Both the position numbers and the translations under genes were made by a program. Of a stretch of 33,708 nt of DNA, positions 25,220-33,683 are shown one piece after another (position 1 is the stretch's first letter; every line of letters begins with the position of its first letter). This stretch comes from Chromatiales bacterium (GTDB taxonomy: Bacteria; Pseudomonadota; Gammaproteobacteria; JAGRCI01): assembly GCA_020445565.1 (NCBI GenBank), contig JAGRGI010000090.1, forward strand, positions 1 through 33,708, given 5' to 3'. The notes below the pieces were generated by a model that was not told the origin of the DNA, searched no databases, and worked only from the letters and a program-made list of their open reading frames with translations.

Positions 25220-27510
25220 TGGCCGTGTCCAAGCCCATGCGACACTTTCTGGCGGTGAGTCTGGTCGGGCTCTGGGTCGTGCTGCTGAGTCTGATCTTCG
25301 TCTATCGCCAGATCAACAATCACAATCTGCACAACCATTTCGACGCCCACAACCGGGTGGTGGCGATCATGGTGCGCGATGCCCTCTTGCAGACGGGCTT
25401 GCACACACTGCTCGACCCCGCCGTCGGCATCAAGGAAAAGACCGCCATCTTCACCGACATCGACGGTGCCTTGCGCAGTCTGCTGCGGCGGGTACCGGTG
25501 CTTAAGGTAAAGATCTACGACCTCAACGGATTGACCGTCTATTCCACCGACTGGGCACAGATCGGGGAAGACGCCAGTGGCAACGTGGGGGTGATTACCG
25601 CGTTGGCCGGCGATTCCCGCTCGGACGTCGTCTATCGCGACCAGCTCAATTCCTTTGACGGCGTGGTGGAGCATCGCGACATACACCAACAATACGTCCC
25701 CATACTCGACCCGCGTAACGACGCCGTGGAAGGGGCCTTCGAGATCTACAGCGATGTCACACCCTTACTGGTGCGGCGGCGGGAACAGGGGCTGTTCCTG
25801 ATACTGGTGCTGACCGTGATCATGCTGAGTTTCTTCGTGGCGCAATACCTGGTGTTTCGTCGCACCGATCAGAAGCTGACCGAAGAAAGTGCAGGGCGCG
25901 AGGCGCACCTTCGCGAGCTGGAAGCGATCAAGGCGGATCTCGAACGCCAGGTGCGCGAGCGTACCGCCGAGATTGAAAAAGGTCGCACGTTCCTGCAATC
26001 GATCATCGACGGAATCGGCAGTCCCTTGCTGGTGATCCGGCCGGATCTCACCGTGTCGTTGATGAACAAGGCGGCGCGGGACAACAAACCCAGGGATTGG
26101 CCGGCCGATCAGGTTCTGCATTGTTACCAGCTTTCCCATCGCCGCGATGAACCCTGCTCCGGTGAGGATCATCCCTGCTCCTTCGCTGCCGTGTTGCAGC
26201 ATCGGCGCATGGCCAGGGTGAGACATACCCACTACGACGCTGACGGCAATCCACGGATCGTCGATCTGCTTTCCACGCCCTTGTTCGAGCCCAATGGCGA
26301 TCTGCACGGCGTCATCGAACTCGAACACGACGTCACTGAAATGGTGCGTATGCAGGCGGGTCTATCCGAGAGCGAGGCCCGTTTGCAGGCGATCATGGAC
26401 CATGTTCCGGATGCCATATTCACGCTGGCTCACGATGGCTCCGTGCGTACCGCCAACCGGGCAGCGGTCACCATGTTTGGGGACGACGGACGGTCTCTGG
26501 TAGGCGAGAGCTTCCGCGGCTATTTTCGCAACGGCAGCGCATCGGCGGTGTTTCAAGGCCCGGCGAGCACCCCCGACCCCGGCAGTTCGGAGGAAGTGGA
26601 GATGTTTCACGCCGATCGCAATGCCTTCCCGGCGGAAGTCTGGGTGGGTGACATCGTCTCGGCGCAAGAGCAGGGCTATATCGCGGTGGTGCGCGATATC
26701 AGCCAGCGCAGAAAGGCCATGGAGGAACTGGAAAAGACCCGCCAGCAATATTTCCACCAGGAAAAAATGGCGGCGATCGGTCACTTGGCGGCCGGCATTC
26801 TGCATGAAGTCGGCAACCCGATCTATGCCATCACCGGTGCCGTTTCCGAGCTGCACCGGATCTGCCTTTCCGACGAGTTCGTCGATCATGGCGCCAGCAA
26901 CGACATCGTTCGCAGCACGGAAATGATCGATCAACAGATCAACCGGCTGTCGAAGATTACCCGCGACATCGCCGACTTCGCCTCACCGCGACCTGGGGAG
27001 CGGGAACTGCTGGATCTGAACGGCCTGCTGCAAAGCACGGCGCGGCTGCTTTCCTACGACCGGCGTTTTCGCAATGTCAACCTGGGCCTGAAACTGGACC
27101 CCGGCCTGCCGGCCATCGTCGGCATCGCCGACCAATTGGTGCAATTGGTGATGAACCTGCTGATCAATGCCATGGATGCCTGCCGCGCCAAAGCCAATGG
27201 TACCTCGGAGATTCAACTGAGTAGCCGTCGGGACGGCGAGGGGGTGGCGGTAACGGTCAGCGATAACGGTATCGGCATGTCTGTGGATGTGATTGCGCGT
27301 TCCACGGAGCCGTTTTTTACAACAAAAACCACGGGTAGCGGAACCGGTCTGGGGTTGTCTCTTTGTGACAGCATTGCCAATGCCCATTGCGGCAGGCTTG
27401 CCATTCAAAGCGTGGTGGGCGAGGGCACCACGGTGGTGTTGTGGTTGCCCATCGACTGTGAAAAAGAAGAACAGAAAATTCGCCAGGAAGGCCGGGGGAA
27501 ACAGCCGTGA
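25219..27510 (+). CDS. Membrane sensor histidine kinase with two PAS domains
   Basis: A 763-residue kinase. TM1 about 8-28, a periplasmic sensor (about 30-185), TM2 about 190-213, a short coiled coil, PAS1 (about 260-378), PAS2 (about 390-505), then the phosphoacceptor region GILHEVGNPIYAI with H529 and an ATPase domain with NLLINAMDA (N box), DNGIGM and TGSGTGLGLSL (G boxes). PAS1 contains CYQLSHRRDEPCSGEDHPCS, a three-cysteine cluster that may bind a metal or sense redox state; the periplasmic domain may read a different signal. The HEVGNP type of H-box fits kinases paired with NtrC-class regulators. GGGAGG precedes the ATG, and the gene overlaps the regulator by four bases. Confidence 0.93.
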   Translation: MAVSKPMRHFLAVSLVGLWVVLLSLIFVYRQINNHNLHNHFDAHNRVVAIMVRDALLQTGLHTLLDPAVGIKEKTAIFTDIDGALRSLLRRVPVLKVKIYDLNGLTVYSTDWAQIGEDASGNVGVITALAGDSRSDVVYRDQLNSFDGVVEHRDIHQQYVPILDPRNDAVEGAFEIYSDVTPLLVRRREQGLFLILVLTVIMLSFFVAQYLVFRRTDQKLTEESAGREAHLRELEAIKADLERQVRERTAEIEKGRTFLQSIIDGIGSPLLVIRPDLTVSLMNKAARDNKPRDWPADQVLHCYQLSHRRDEPCSGEDHPCSFAAVLQHRRMARVRHTHYDADGNPRIVDLLSTPLFEPNGDLHGVIELEHDVTEMVRMQAGLSESEARLQAIMDHVPDAIFTLAHDGSVRTANRAAVTMFGDDGRSLVGESFRGYFRNGSASAVFQGPASTPDPGSSEEVEMFHADRNAFPAEVWVGDIVSAQEQGYIAVVRDISQRRKAMEELEKTRQQYFHQEKMAAIGHLAAGILHEVGNPIYAITGAVSELHRICLSDEFVDHGASNDIVRSTEMIDQQINRLSKITRDIADFASPRPGERELLDLNGLLQSTARLLSYDRRFRNVNLGLKLDPGLPAIVGIADQLVQLVMNLLINAMDACRAKANGTSEIQLSSRRDGEGVAVTVSDNGIGMSVDVIARSTEPFFTTKTTGSGTGLGLSLCDSIANAHCGRLAIQSVVGEGTTVVLWLPIDCEKEEQKIRQEGRGKQP

Positions 27511-28874
27511 AAAGTCTCAAGGTCCTGATCGTTGACGACGAACTGGCCATACGTCAACTCCTGTCCGTTCAGTTGGAACGCATAGGCCATCAGACCGCCG
27601 ACGTTGGGGACGGGGCGGGCGCGCTCAAGGCCCTGTCGGCCTCCGATTATGACGTTTGTCTGTGCGACATCCGTCTGCCGGATATCGAGGGAATCGAGGT
27701 ATTGCGATCCGCCCGTGGGCAGGGCGTCGATACCACCTTTTTGATGATGACCGCCTTCGGTTCCGTCAGCAGTTGCATCGAGGCGATGAAGCTCGGCGCC
27801 TTCGACTATCTCATCAAACCCCTGCGACCGGATGACGTGGCGCACCGGCTCAAACAGATCATCGATATGGACAATTTGCGCTCCGAGAATCGACGCCTTC
27901 GCAGTCTGGTGTCGGAGAGGAGTCTGGACAACCTGGGTAGCGAGTCCGCCGCCATGATGCGCATCGAACGCATGGTCGCCAAGGTCGCGCGTACCGACGG
28001 AACGGTGTTGATCACCGGTGAAAGCGGCACCGGCAAGAGCCATCTGGCGCGCCGAATCCACAAACTCAGCGAGCGCGCCGACCGTTCGTTTGTGCAGATC
28101 AATTGCGGTGCCATTCCTGAGAATCTTCTGGAGAGCGAATTCTTCGGTCATATGAAGGGGGCCTTCACCGGTGCGGACCGTTCAAAAAAAGGGCTGTTCC
28201 ATGAGGCCAATGGCGGCACCCTGTTTCTGGACGAGGTGTTTGAATTGCCCCTCGCGCTCCAGGTGAAACTGCTGCACGCCATCGAAGAAAAGGAGATCCG
28301 CCCGGTGGGCTCGGAACAGGCCCGAAAGGTGGATGTGCGCATCCTCGCCGCCACCAATCAGGATGTGGAAAAGAAGGTGGCGGAAGGCGGATTTCGCGAG
28401 GATCTTTTCTACCGGCTCAATGTGATGCAGGTACGTCTGCCGCCTTTGCGGGAACGTGGCGACGACCTGCGCGCGCTGCTCGGCTACTTCGTGGGCCGCG
28501 AGGCGGCGCGCCTTGGCCTGAACGGAGAATTTGCGCTCGATGCCACGGCGGAGGAGGTGCTCCTTCATTACGACTGGCCCGGCAATCTGCGTGAGATGCA
28601 GAACGTCATCTCACGCGCCCTGGTGCTCGCCGAAGATGGCGAGATTCGCCTGGTGGATCTGCCCCCGCAGGTGTTCCAGAACGGTACCGCCGTGGGCGAA
28701 GAGGTGCTCGACCCCGGCGGTGTGGGGAACTTCCGCGAGCGGGTTCGACGTTTTGAGGTGCAATTGATTCGACAGGCCATCGACGCCGCCGCGGGTGACC
28801 GCCAGATGGCCGCGAAGCAACTGGGTATCGGGCTGTCCACCCTGTACCGCAAGCTGGAGGATTTCAACGGCTGA
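27507..28874 (+). CDS. Sigma-54-dependent response regulator (NtrC class)
   Basis: A 455-residue three-domain regulator. The receiver (about 4-120) has LIVDDE, the phosphorylation site D54 in CLCDIRLPD, and the conserved lysine in LIKPL. The AAA+ domain (about 140-370) has Walker A GESGTGKS, the sigma-54 contact loop GAFTGA, Walker B GGTLFLDEV and the arginine-bearing FREDLFYRL. The C-terminal Fis-type helix-turn-helix is DRQMAAKQLGIGLSTLYRKL. All motifs are intact, so it should open sigma-54 promoters in response to its kinase. The obvious target is the promoter at 11637-11652 ahead of the tetrahaem gene. Confidence 0.95.
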   Translation: MKSLKVLIVDDELAIRQLLSVQLERIGHQTADVGDGAGALKALSASDYDVCLCDIRLPDIEGIEVLRSARGQGVDTTFLMMTAFGSVSSCIEAMKLGAFDYLIKPLRPDDVAHRLKQIIDMDNLRSENRRLRSLVSERSLDNLGSESAAMMRIERMVAKVARTDGTVLITGESGTGKSHLARRIHKLSERADRSFVQINCGAIPENLLESEFFGHMKGAFTGADRSKKGLFHEANGGTLFLDEVFELPLALQVKLLHAIEEKEIRPVGSEQARKVDVRILAATNQDVEKKVAEGGFREDLFYRLNVMQVRLPPLRERGDDLRALLGYFVGREAARLGLNGEFALDATAEEVLLHYDWPGNLREMQNVISRALVLAEDGEIRLVDLPPQVFQNGTAVGEEVLDPGGVGNFRERVRRFEVQLIRQAIDAAAGDRQMAAKQLGIGLSTLYRKLEDFNG

Positions 28875-28893
28875 TGGCCGTGAAGTAAAACCA

Positions 28894-29421
28894 ATGAAAA
28901 ATACGAATATTTTTCTTATTTCCATGTTTCCGCTGGTGTTGCAGATTTCGCCGTTGATGGCCGACCCGGCCGCCGACTACGAGCGTGGCCTGAAGGCGTT
29001 TCGGCAAGACGATCTGATCGGGGCGATGAACTCTCTGGAAGCGGCGGCCAAGACCGGCCATGCCGATGCCCAGGTGCTGCTGGGATACATCCTCGACAAG
29101 GCGGAAGACAACAAGGCCGCCGTCCAGTGGTACCGGCGTGCGGCGGAAAACGGCAATGCGGTGGGCGCTTACCGCCTGGCCTCCATGTACGCGGCCGGCG
29201 ACGGTTTTCCGCGTGACTACGAGGAGGCCCTTCGCTGGTACCGCCAATCCGCCGCTGCCGACTATGGTCCGGCCTTGGAGGTGCTCGCCGGCGCCTACAT
29301 GGAAGGCCGACTGGGCCTCCCGGCTGATCGGCAGAAGGGCCTCGAACTGCTGCGCCAGGCGGCCGCGAAAGGCTATGAACCAGCCCGCCTGAGGCTGGAA
29401 GCACAAAACAATAAACCCTAG
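28894..29421 (+). CDS. Secreted Sel1-repeat protein
   Basis: A 175-residue exported protein (signal ending near PLMA, residue 23) with about four Sel1-like repeats: NSLEAAAKTGHADAQVLLGY, AVQWYRRAAENGNAVGAYRL, ALRWYRQSAAADYGPALEVL and GLELLRQAAAKGYEPARLRL. Sel1 solenoids bind partner proteins, often in assembly or signalling. It follows the regulator by 19 bases with only a weak ribosome binding site, and the first propeller gene follows within a dozen bases, so it probably belongs to the same transcript. The partner is unknown. Confidence 0.88.
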   Translation: MKNTNIFLISMFPLVLQISPLMADPAADYERGLKAFRQDDLIGAMNSLEAAAKTGHADAQVLLGYILDKAEDNKAAVQWYRRAAENGNAVGAYRLASMYAAGDGFPRDYEEALRWYRQSAAADYGPALEVLAGAYMEGRLGLPADRQKGLELLRQAAAKGYEPARLRLEAQNNKP

Positions 29422-29432
29422 TGGAATGGCAA

Positions 29433-30578
29433 ATGAGAAAGAAAATCAACCTGCCAAAATCGCGTCCTGAGCACAGAGGCATTGTCGTCGCGCTTGTGTT
29501 CGCCGGCCTTGGCTTGTGTTCCTGCGGTGAGTCGGAAACGCCGGTATCTGCGCCAAAGGAAGCAGCCGCCGTGAAACCCTTGCCTCGGGTTCTGGATCGT
29601 TTCGAGGTGGGCAAGAACGTTTACGTGCGGGCCTTGACCATCGAACCCGAGGCCAAGGCCCTTTGGGTGGGAACCTCTGTAGGCGTGCATGAGATCGATC
29701 TGACAAGCCACGCCGTGCGGCAGACCTTCACCCGTGAACACGGCCTGGCAAACGAGTATGTGTTTGCCGTCGGCATCGACAAAAACAACAACAAATGGTT
29801 CGGTACCAACGCCGGCGGTGTGTCGCGTTACAAAGACGGCGATTGGAAGACCTTTTTCCCCCTGCACGGCTTGGCGGATTACTGGGTGTATTCCTTCGCC
29901 AACCAGGGGGACGGAACGCTCTGGATCGGCACCTGGGCCGGCGTCAATCGCGTCGATCCGCAAACCGGCGAGTTCACCACCTATGTGCGCGAACTGGTGA
30001 ACGAATGGGTTTACGGCATCGGCGTGGATTCCCGCGACCGGGTCTGGTTCGGCACCGAAGGCGGGATCACCCGATACGACGGCAAGGAGTGGGTCTCCTG
30101 GACCCACGAAGACGGTCTGGGCGCGCCCAATGCGCAGGGCCTGCCCGCCAGCAAGAACACCGGCCTGGGCACCCGCTCGCGTCACGACCTGGGTGTGCTC
30201 AGCGGCGGCGAGGCCACCTACAACCCCAACTACGTGTTCGCCGTGCTGCTCGACAAAAACGACGAACTGTGGGCCGGTACCTGGGGCGGCGGTGTCGCGC
30301 ATTTCGATGGCAAGACATGGACCAACTACACCGATGCCGACGGTCTGGCGGGCAATATCGTCTATGCGGCGCAGCAAGGACCGGATGGCGTCTATTGGTT
30401 CGGCACCAACCGCGGGCTTTCCCGCTACGACGGCCAGAACTGGCAGACCTACGGCGCACACGAGGGCCTGGGAAACCTGGACGTGTACGCCATCGCCGTG
30501 CAGGACCAGGGCGACATCTGGGCGGGTACGCGCGAGGCGGTGGTGCGCATTGGCTTGAAGACTTCGGGAGAACAATGA
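29433..30578 (+). CDS. Beta-propeller lipoprotein with two-component-regulator-type repeats, copy 1
   Basis: A 381-residue protein; FAGLGLCSC gives a lipidated cysteine at residue 31 (29 possible). It is built of Reg_prop-type blades: ALWVGTSVGVHEID, NKWFGTNAGGVSRYKDGDWK, LWIGTWAGVNRVD, RVWFGTEGGITRYDGKEWV, LWAGTWGGGVAHFDGKTW, YWFGTNRGLSRYDGQNW and IWAGTREAVVRIG. These repeats normally form the periplasmic sensor of hybrid kinases; here no kinase is attached, so the propeller stands alone. An interruption between blades (about 233-262, NAQGLPASKNTGLGTRSRHD) forms a long loop. It may pass a signal to the nearby kinase or act as a scaffold. The second in-frame start (ATG at 29433) is used because GGAA lies at a normal distance. 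Confidence 0.88.
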   Translation: MRKKINLPKSRPEHRGIVVALVFAGLGLCSCGESETPVSAPKEAAAVKPLPRVLDRFEVGKNVYVRALTIEPEAKALWVGTSVGVHEIDLTSHAVRQTFTREHGLANEYVFAVGIDKNNNKWFGTNAGGVSRYKDGDWKTFFPLHGLADYWVYSFANQGDGTLWIGTWAGVNRVDPQTGEFTTYVRELVNEWVYGIGVDSRDRVWFGTEGGITRYDGKEWVSWTHEDGLGAPNAQGLPASKNTGLGTRSRHDLGVLSGGEATYNPNYVFAVLLDKNDELWAGTWGGGVAHFDGKTWTNYTDADGLAGNIVYAAQQGPDGVYWFGTNRGLSRYDGQNWQTYGAHEGLGNLDVYAIAVQDQGDIWAGTREAVVRIGLKTSGEQ

Positions 30579-30579
30579 C

Positions 30580-31818
30580 ATGAAAGCGTTGAAGTGGGTG
30601 GCGGGCGCCGCGGCGGTTGGTTTGTCGATCACGGCCGCCTATGAACTGGGCCGCAAATCCGAGACCGGCTCGCAGGGCGATGTGGCCACCGTCGCAGCAT
30701 CGGCCCCACCACCGGTCGTTGCGCCCAAGGCGCACGCCGCCGTGGCCAATTCCCATCCGACCATCCCCCATGCCGCTGGAATGCCCTCGGGTACCCGCTT
30801 TGCCCATTTCAAGGTGGGCAATTCCAACGTCAAGGCATTGCTGACGGACGGTCCCGTACTCTGGGTGGGCACCTCCGGCGGGGTGATCCGCTACGACACG
30901 GCCAAGGATGACCATCGGCTCTACGATGTGCGCGCCGGCCTGCTCTCCAACGGCATCTTTCATCTGAGCAAGTTCCGGGGCCGGCTGGCCGTGGGCACTT
31001 ACGGCGGCGGTCTGTCCCTGTTCGACGAGGCCAACAACGACTGGGCCAACTACAACATCCAGCACGGCCTGGCCGATGCCTTCATCTACGACCTGCTGGA
31101 AACGGACGACGGCGATCTGTGGATCGCCACCTGGTCCGGCGCCAATCTGGTCAAGGGCGGGCGTCTGGACGAACGCGATCAGTGGCAAACCTTCACGGTC
31201 GAAAACACCGGCGGCGGACTGCCCAACGACTGGGTCTACGGACTCGCCAAGGGTCGCGACGGCGAGGTATGGATGGCCACGGAAGGCGGGCTGGCCCGCT
31301 ATCTCGACGGCACCTGGACGCACTGGAAACACGAAGACGGTTTGGGCGCGGACTACGAACTGGTTAAGGGCCAGATCCAGTTCCAGCGCGACCCGGCCAA
31401 GGAATCCAGCCACCACGCCCGCCAGAAAGAGGAGATGGGATTGCAGGGCGTGGATGTGGCTTACAATCCCAACTACATCGTCGCCCTGCACGTGGATGCC
31501 AAGGGCTTCGTCTGGTGCGGCACCTGGGGCGGGGGGCTGGCCCGCTTCGACGGCAGGGAATGGATAAACCTCACCGTTGCCGACGGCCTGCCCGCCAACC
31601 ATGTCTTCATGCTCGAGTCCGCCGGCGACGGGGCCATGTGGGTCGGCACCAGCAACGGCATGGCGCATTTCGACGGCGAGCGCTTTACCCGCTACTCCAC
31701 CGACGACGGCCTCTACGCCAACAATATCTTTTCCCTGGCCAGGGGTGAAGACGACAGCCTCTGGGTCGGTTCCTTCGGAGGCGTGGCCCGCCTGACCGGT
31801 TTGGACGGGAGCCATTGA
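30580..31818 (+). CDS. Beta-propeller protein with two-component-regulator-type repeats, copy 2
   Basis: A 412-residue protein with an N-terminal membrane helix or signal (WVAGAAAVGLSITAAYEL), an Ala/Pro-rich stretch to about residue 65, and a propeller with blades such as VLWVGTSGGVIRYDTAKD, RLAVGTYGGGLSLFDEAN, LWIATWSGANLVKGG, VWMATEGGLARYLDGTW, VWCGTWGGGLARFDGREW, MWVGTSNGMAHFDGERF and LWVGSFGGVARLTGL. It parallels copy 1, even to the inserted loop before YNPNYIVALHVD (YNPNYVFAVLLD in copy 1), so the two are duplicates. Copy 1 has a lipoprotein signal; this one does not, which suggests different membrane attachment. GGGAG precedes the ATG. Confidence 0.88.
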   Translation: MKALKWVAGAAAVGLSITAAYELGRKSETGSQGDVATVAASAPPPVVAPKAHAAVANSHPTIPHAAGMPSGTRFAHFKVGNSNVKALLTDGPVLWVGTSGGVIRYDTAKDDHRLYDVRAGLLSNGIFHLSKFRGRLAVGTYGGGLSLFDEANNDWANYNIQHGLADAFIYDLLETDDGDLWIATWSGANLVKGGRLDERDQWQTFTVENTGGGLPNDWVYGLAKGRDGEVWMATEGGLARYLDGTWTHWKHEDGLGADYELVKGQIQFQRDPAKESSHHARQKEEMGLQGVDVAYNPNYIVALHVDAKGFVWCGTWGGGLARFDGREWINLTVADGLPANHVFMLESAGDGAMWVGTSNGMAHFDGERFTRYSTDDGLYANNIFSLARGEDDSLWVGSFGGVARLTGLDGSH

Positions 31819-31832
31819 ATTCCAGGCGAACA

Positions 31833-32270
31833 ATGGCGCCAAAGCCAGGCCGTGCCGGCGCGACCATGGCGAGCCTGTGCCTGGGCATAGCACTTGTCAG
31901 CCCCTCTGCCGCGACCGTGGACCCGATTCTGGAACGGGGACGAACCGTGTTTCTGACCTACTGCGCGGGATGCCACGGTTTCGACGGCCTGGCCTTTCTG
32001 CCCTTCGCTCCGTCCTTCGCCATGGGAGAGCGGATGTACAAGTCCGACTATGAACTGCTGCGCAGTATTCGGCGGGGACGCAACGGCATGCCCTCGTGGG
32101 AGGGCAAGCTGCCGGACGACTGGCTGACGGCCGCGCTGGCCTATATTCGGTTCATGGACCGTGCGGGGAGGGAGGGGGCGCCGGTTGCCAATCAGGTGCC
32201 TGCTTATTTCTTCTTGTTTCCGACCAATCCGGGCGCGGCGCGGCCGGCATACCTTGTTATCCCGGACTGA
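31833..32270 (+). CDS. Monohaem class I cytochrome c
   Basis: A 145-residue exported protein with a signal peptide (MASLCLGIALVSPSAA within the first 28 residues) and one haem site, CAGCHGFDG (C44). The class I pattern continues with SDYELLRSIRRGRNGMPSWE, where the methionine in GMPSW is the probable sixth ligand, and the helix WLTAALAYIRFM. The C-terminal ~30 residues are non-conserved. It is likely a soluble or loosely bound periplasmic carrier. An upstream TTG (31815), overlapping the previous stop, is an alternative start; AGGCGA before the ATG favours 31833. Its stop overlaps the start of the next gene (TGATG). Confidence 0.88.
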   Translation: MAPKPGRAGATMASLCLGIALVSPSAATVDPILERGRTVFLTYCAGCHGFDGLAFLPFAPSFAMGERMYKSDYELLRSIRRGRNGMPSWEGKLPDDWLTAALAYIRFMDRAGREGAPVANQVPAYFFLFPTNPGAARPAYLVIPD

Positions 32271-33094
32271 TGCCCGTTGTGTCGCATACGATGTTTGCGC
32301 TTGTGCTCATCGCCACGGCACTCGTATCTGAATCTGGACTTTGCGGTACCGTCAACACAGGCGAGGAACAGGCAGAAAAGCTGGAAAGAAAGTTACGGCT
32401 GACAGCGTCGTTGCTGGGGGGTGAGCATACTACTGAACTCGAGGCCGCGAGACAGGCTATCCTTGAGGGCCGTTTGGCGGAGGCGGATCGTCTCTTGAAC
32501 ACTCTCCTGACCGAAGGTGGCGTGGTGGTCGAGACAGAGTCACAGGATCAACGCCTCGCCCGTAAGAAAGCCGAACTCGATCAGTCGTGGACTGCCGTGC
32601 AGAGCCTGCGGGCTTCATTGAACGAGCTCGCCGAGGAGCGCGGATTGTCTGAACGAGCCATGCTTGAACAAGCCAAGCTGGAAATGCGCTACCGGCAGGT
32701 GCAGCAGCGTATCGAGGCGGGAGACCTGGTGGATGCCCCGGCACGTGCAGTGGAACTTGCCGATGAGTACGGACGCCTGCTTTCGTCGTTGCGCGCCAAC
32801 GAAACCATTGTCTACGAATTGCACTTCGACGGCCCGAAGGACGAGTATCTCTACGAGAAACGTCGCTATCAGGGCTACCTCCTGCTTCTGCAATCCTATC
32901 AACTGGAGGTTACTGCCGATCACGAAACTGACGGAAAGCTCCGGGATGTTCTGGAAAATGCAGCGGCGTTGGATGCGGCGGCTGAGACGGCACTTCTTGA
33001 GGACCGTCCGGAAGAGGCATTGCAGCGGCAGGAGCAGGCCAATCGGGTCTTGGCCCGCGGCTTGCGGGCTGCTGGTGTGTTTGTGATGGAGTAG
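32270..33094 (+). CDS. Secreted helical-repeat protein, copy 4 of the local family
   Basis: A 274-residue exported helical protein. The signal is MPVVSHTMFALVLIATALVS and the family signature reads LRANETIVYELHF, then KDEYLYEKRRYQGYLLLL. The N-terminal third has the same two-helix opening as copy 2: LERKLRLTASLLGG here, LEQKLLLAERLLQRL there. The last helix ends LARGLRAAGVFVME, matching SALRLAGFFF and RAIRSAGVFIPG in copies 2 and 3. As with the other copies, a cytochrome gene lies directly alongside. Its composition is slightly less GC-rich than that of copy 2. Role unknown. Confidence 0.85.
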   Translation: MPVVSHTMFALVLIATALVSESGLCGTVNTGEEQAEKLERKLRLTASLLGGEHTTELEAARQAILEGRLAEADRLLNTLLTEGGVVVETESQDQRLARKKAELDQSWTAVQSLRASLNELAEERGLSERAMLEQAKLEMRYRQVQQRIEAGDLVDAPARAVELADEYGRLLSSLRANETIVYELHFDGPKDEYLYEKRRYQGYLLLLQSYQLEVTADHETDGKLRDVLENAAALDAAAETALLEDRPEEALQRQEQANRVLARGLRAAGVFVME

Positions 33095-33637
33095 GTCGTT
33101 GTCTCGCCATGTGACCAGGGTGTCGCCAATCGAACGGTGCCTGCCGACCGGGGTGGTGTGGATGAATGGGCATTCAGTCATTGGAGCCGGGACGGGCTCC
33201 TGGAAATCTCATCGATGGGTGTCCGGTATCAGGCACATAAGCCGAGCCACCGCCGTGGGACCGATCGACACGCCGAGATAGGCCAGATTTCTGTATAGCA
33301 TGGACAGGCGCGACGAGAATTAACGGGGTTCTGCCCAGCCGCTTTGCCCTCACCCCGAGAGCCGGCATGGTTGAAGTTTCTCTGCCGAGCCTGAGCTACC
33401 CAACGAATAGGCCAGAAGCGATGCCCCCTTGCTGGGGATCTACCTGATTGATTTTGCCTGGAAAAAGTGAGAGGCTCTGGGGTGTTGATCCTTGGCGGGT
33501 GTTGGTCGCCTGTGGCATAGACTTGTTCGAAGCGAGTATGTTGAGGGTTGAGCGTTTAGACGGGTGGATTCCAGCTATTGGGGGCTTGGGTAGAGATGTG
33601 GTGACTGATCTAGGCAGATTCTGTATATCACCTGATA
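33095..33637. other. Region after the locus without a convincing gene
   Basis: About 540 bases in which all six frames are short and look non-coding. I see no strong intrinsic terminator after the last gene, no tRNA and no clear promoter. It separates the EET locus from whatever follows the repeat at the right edge. Confidence 0.5.
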
Positions 33638-33683
33638 TTTGACACTCTGTCTAGTCAGTATTTCACACTCTGGCTAGTGTACT
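33638..33683. repeat. Tandem pair of imperfect 23-base repeats, possible mobile-element end
   Basis: TTTGACACTCTGTCTAGT is followed 23 bases later by TTTCACACTCTGGCTAGT: 16 of the first 18 positions agree and the units lie head to tail. Repeated motifs of this sort occur at the ends of some insertion sequences (IS21-type elements have them), where transposase binds. No transposase is within view. A regulatory operator is an alternative. Confidence 0.5.

Noticed and set aside
30199..31893. A long minus-strand open frame (about 564 codons), with similar ones at 18933-20354 and 29418-30632.
   Set aside because: They mirror the propeller and NHL genes and show only repeat-derived Gly/Val/Ala patterns, with no recognisable domain.
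33448..33642. A 64-codon open frame near the right end.
   Set aside because: No good start codon or ribosome binding site, no signal peptide or recognisable motif, and it runs into the tandem repeat.
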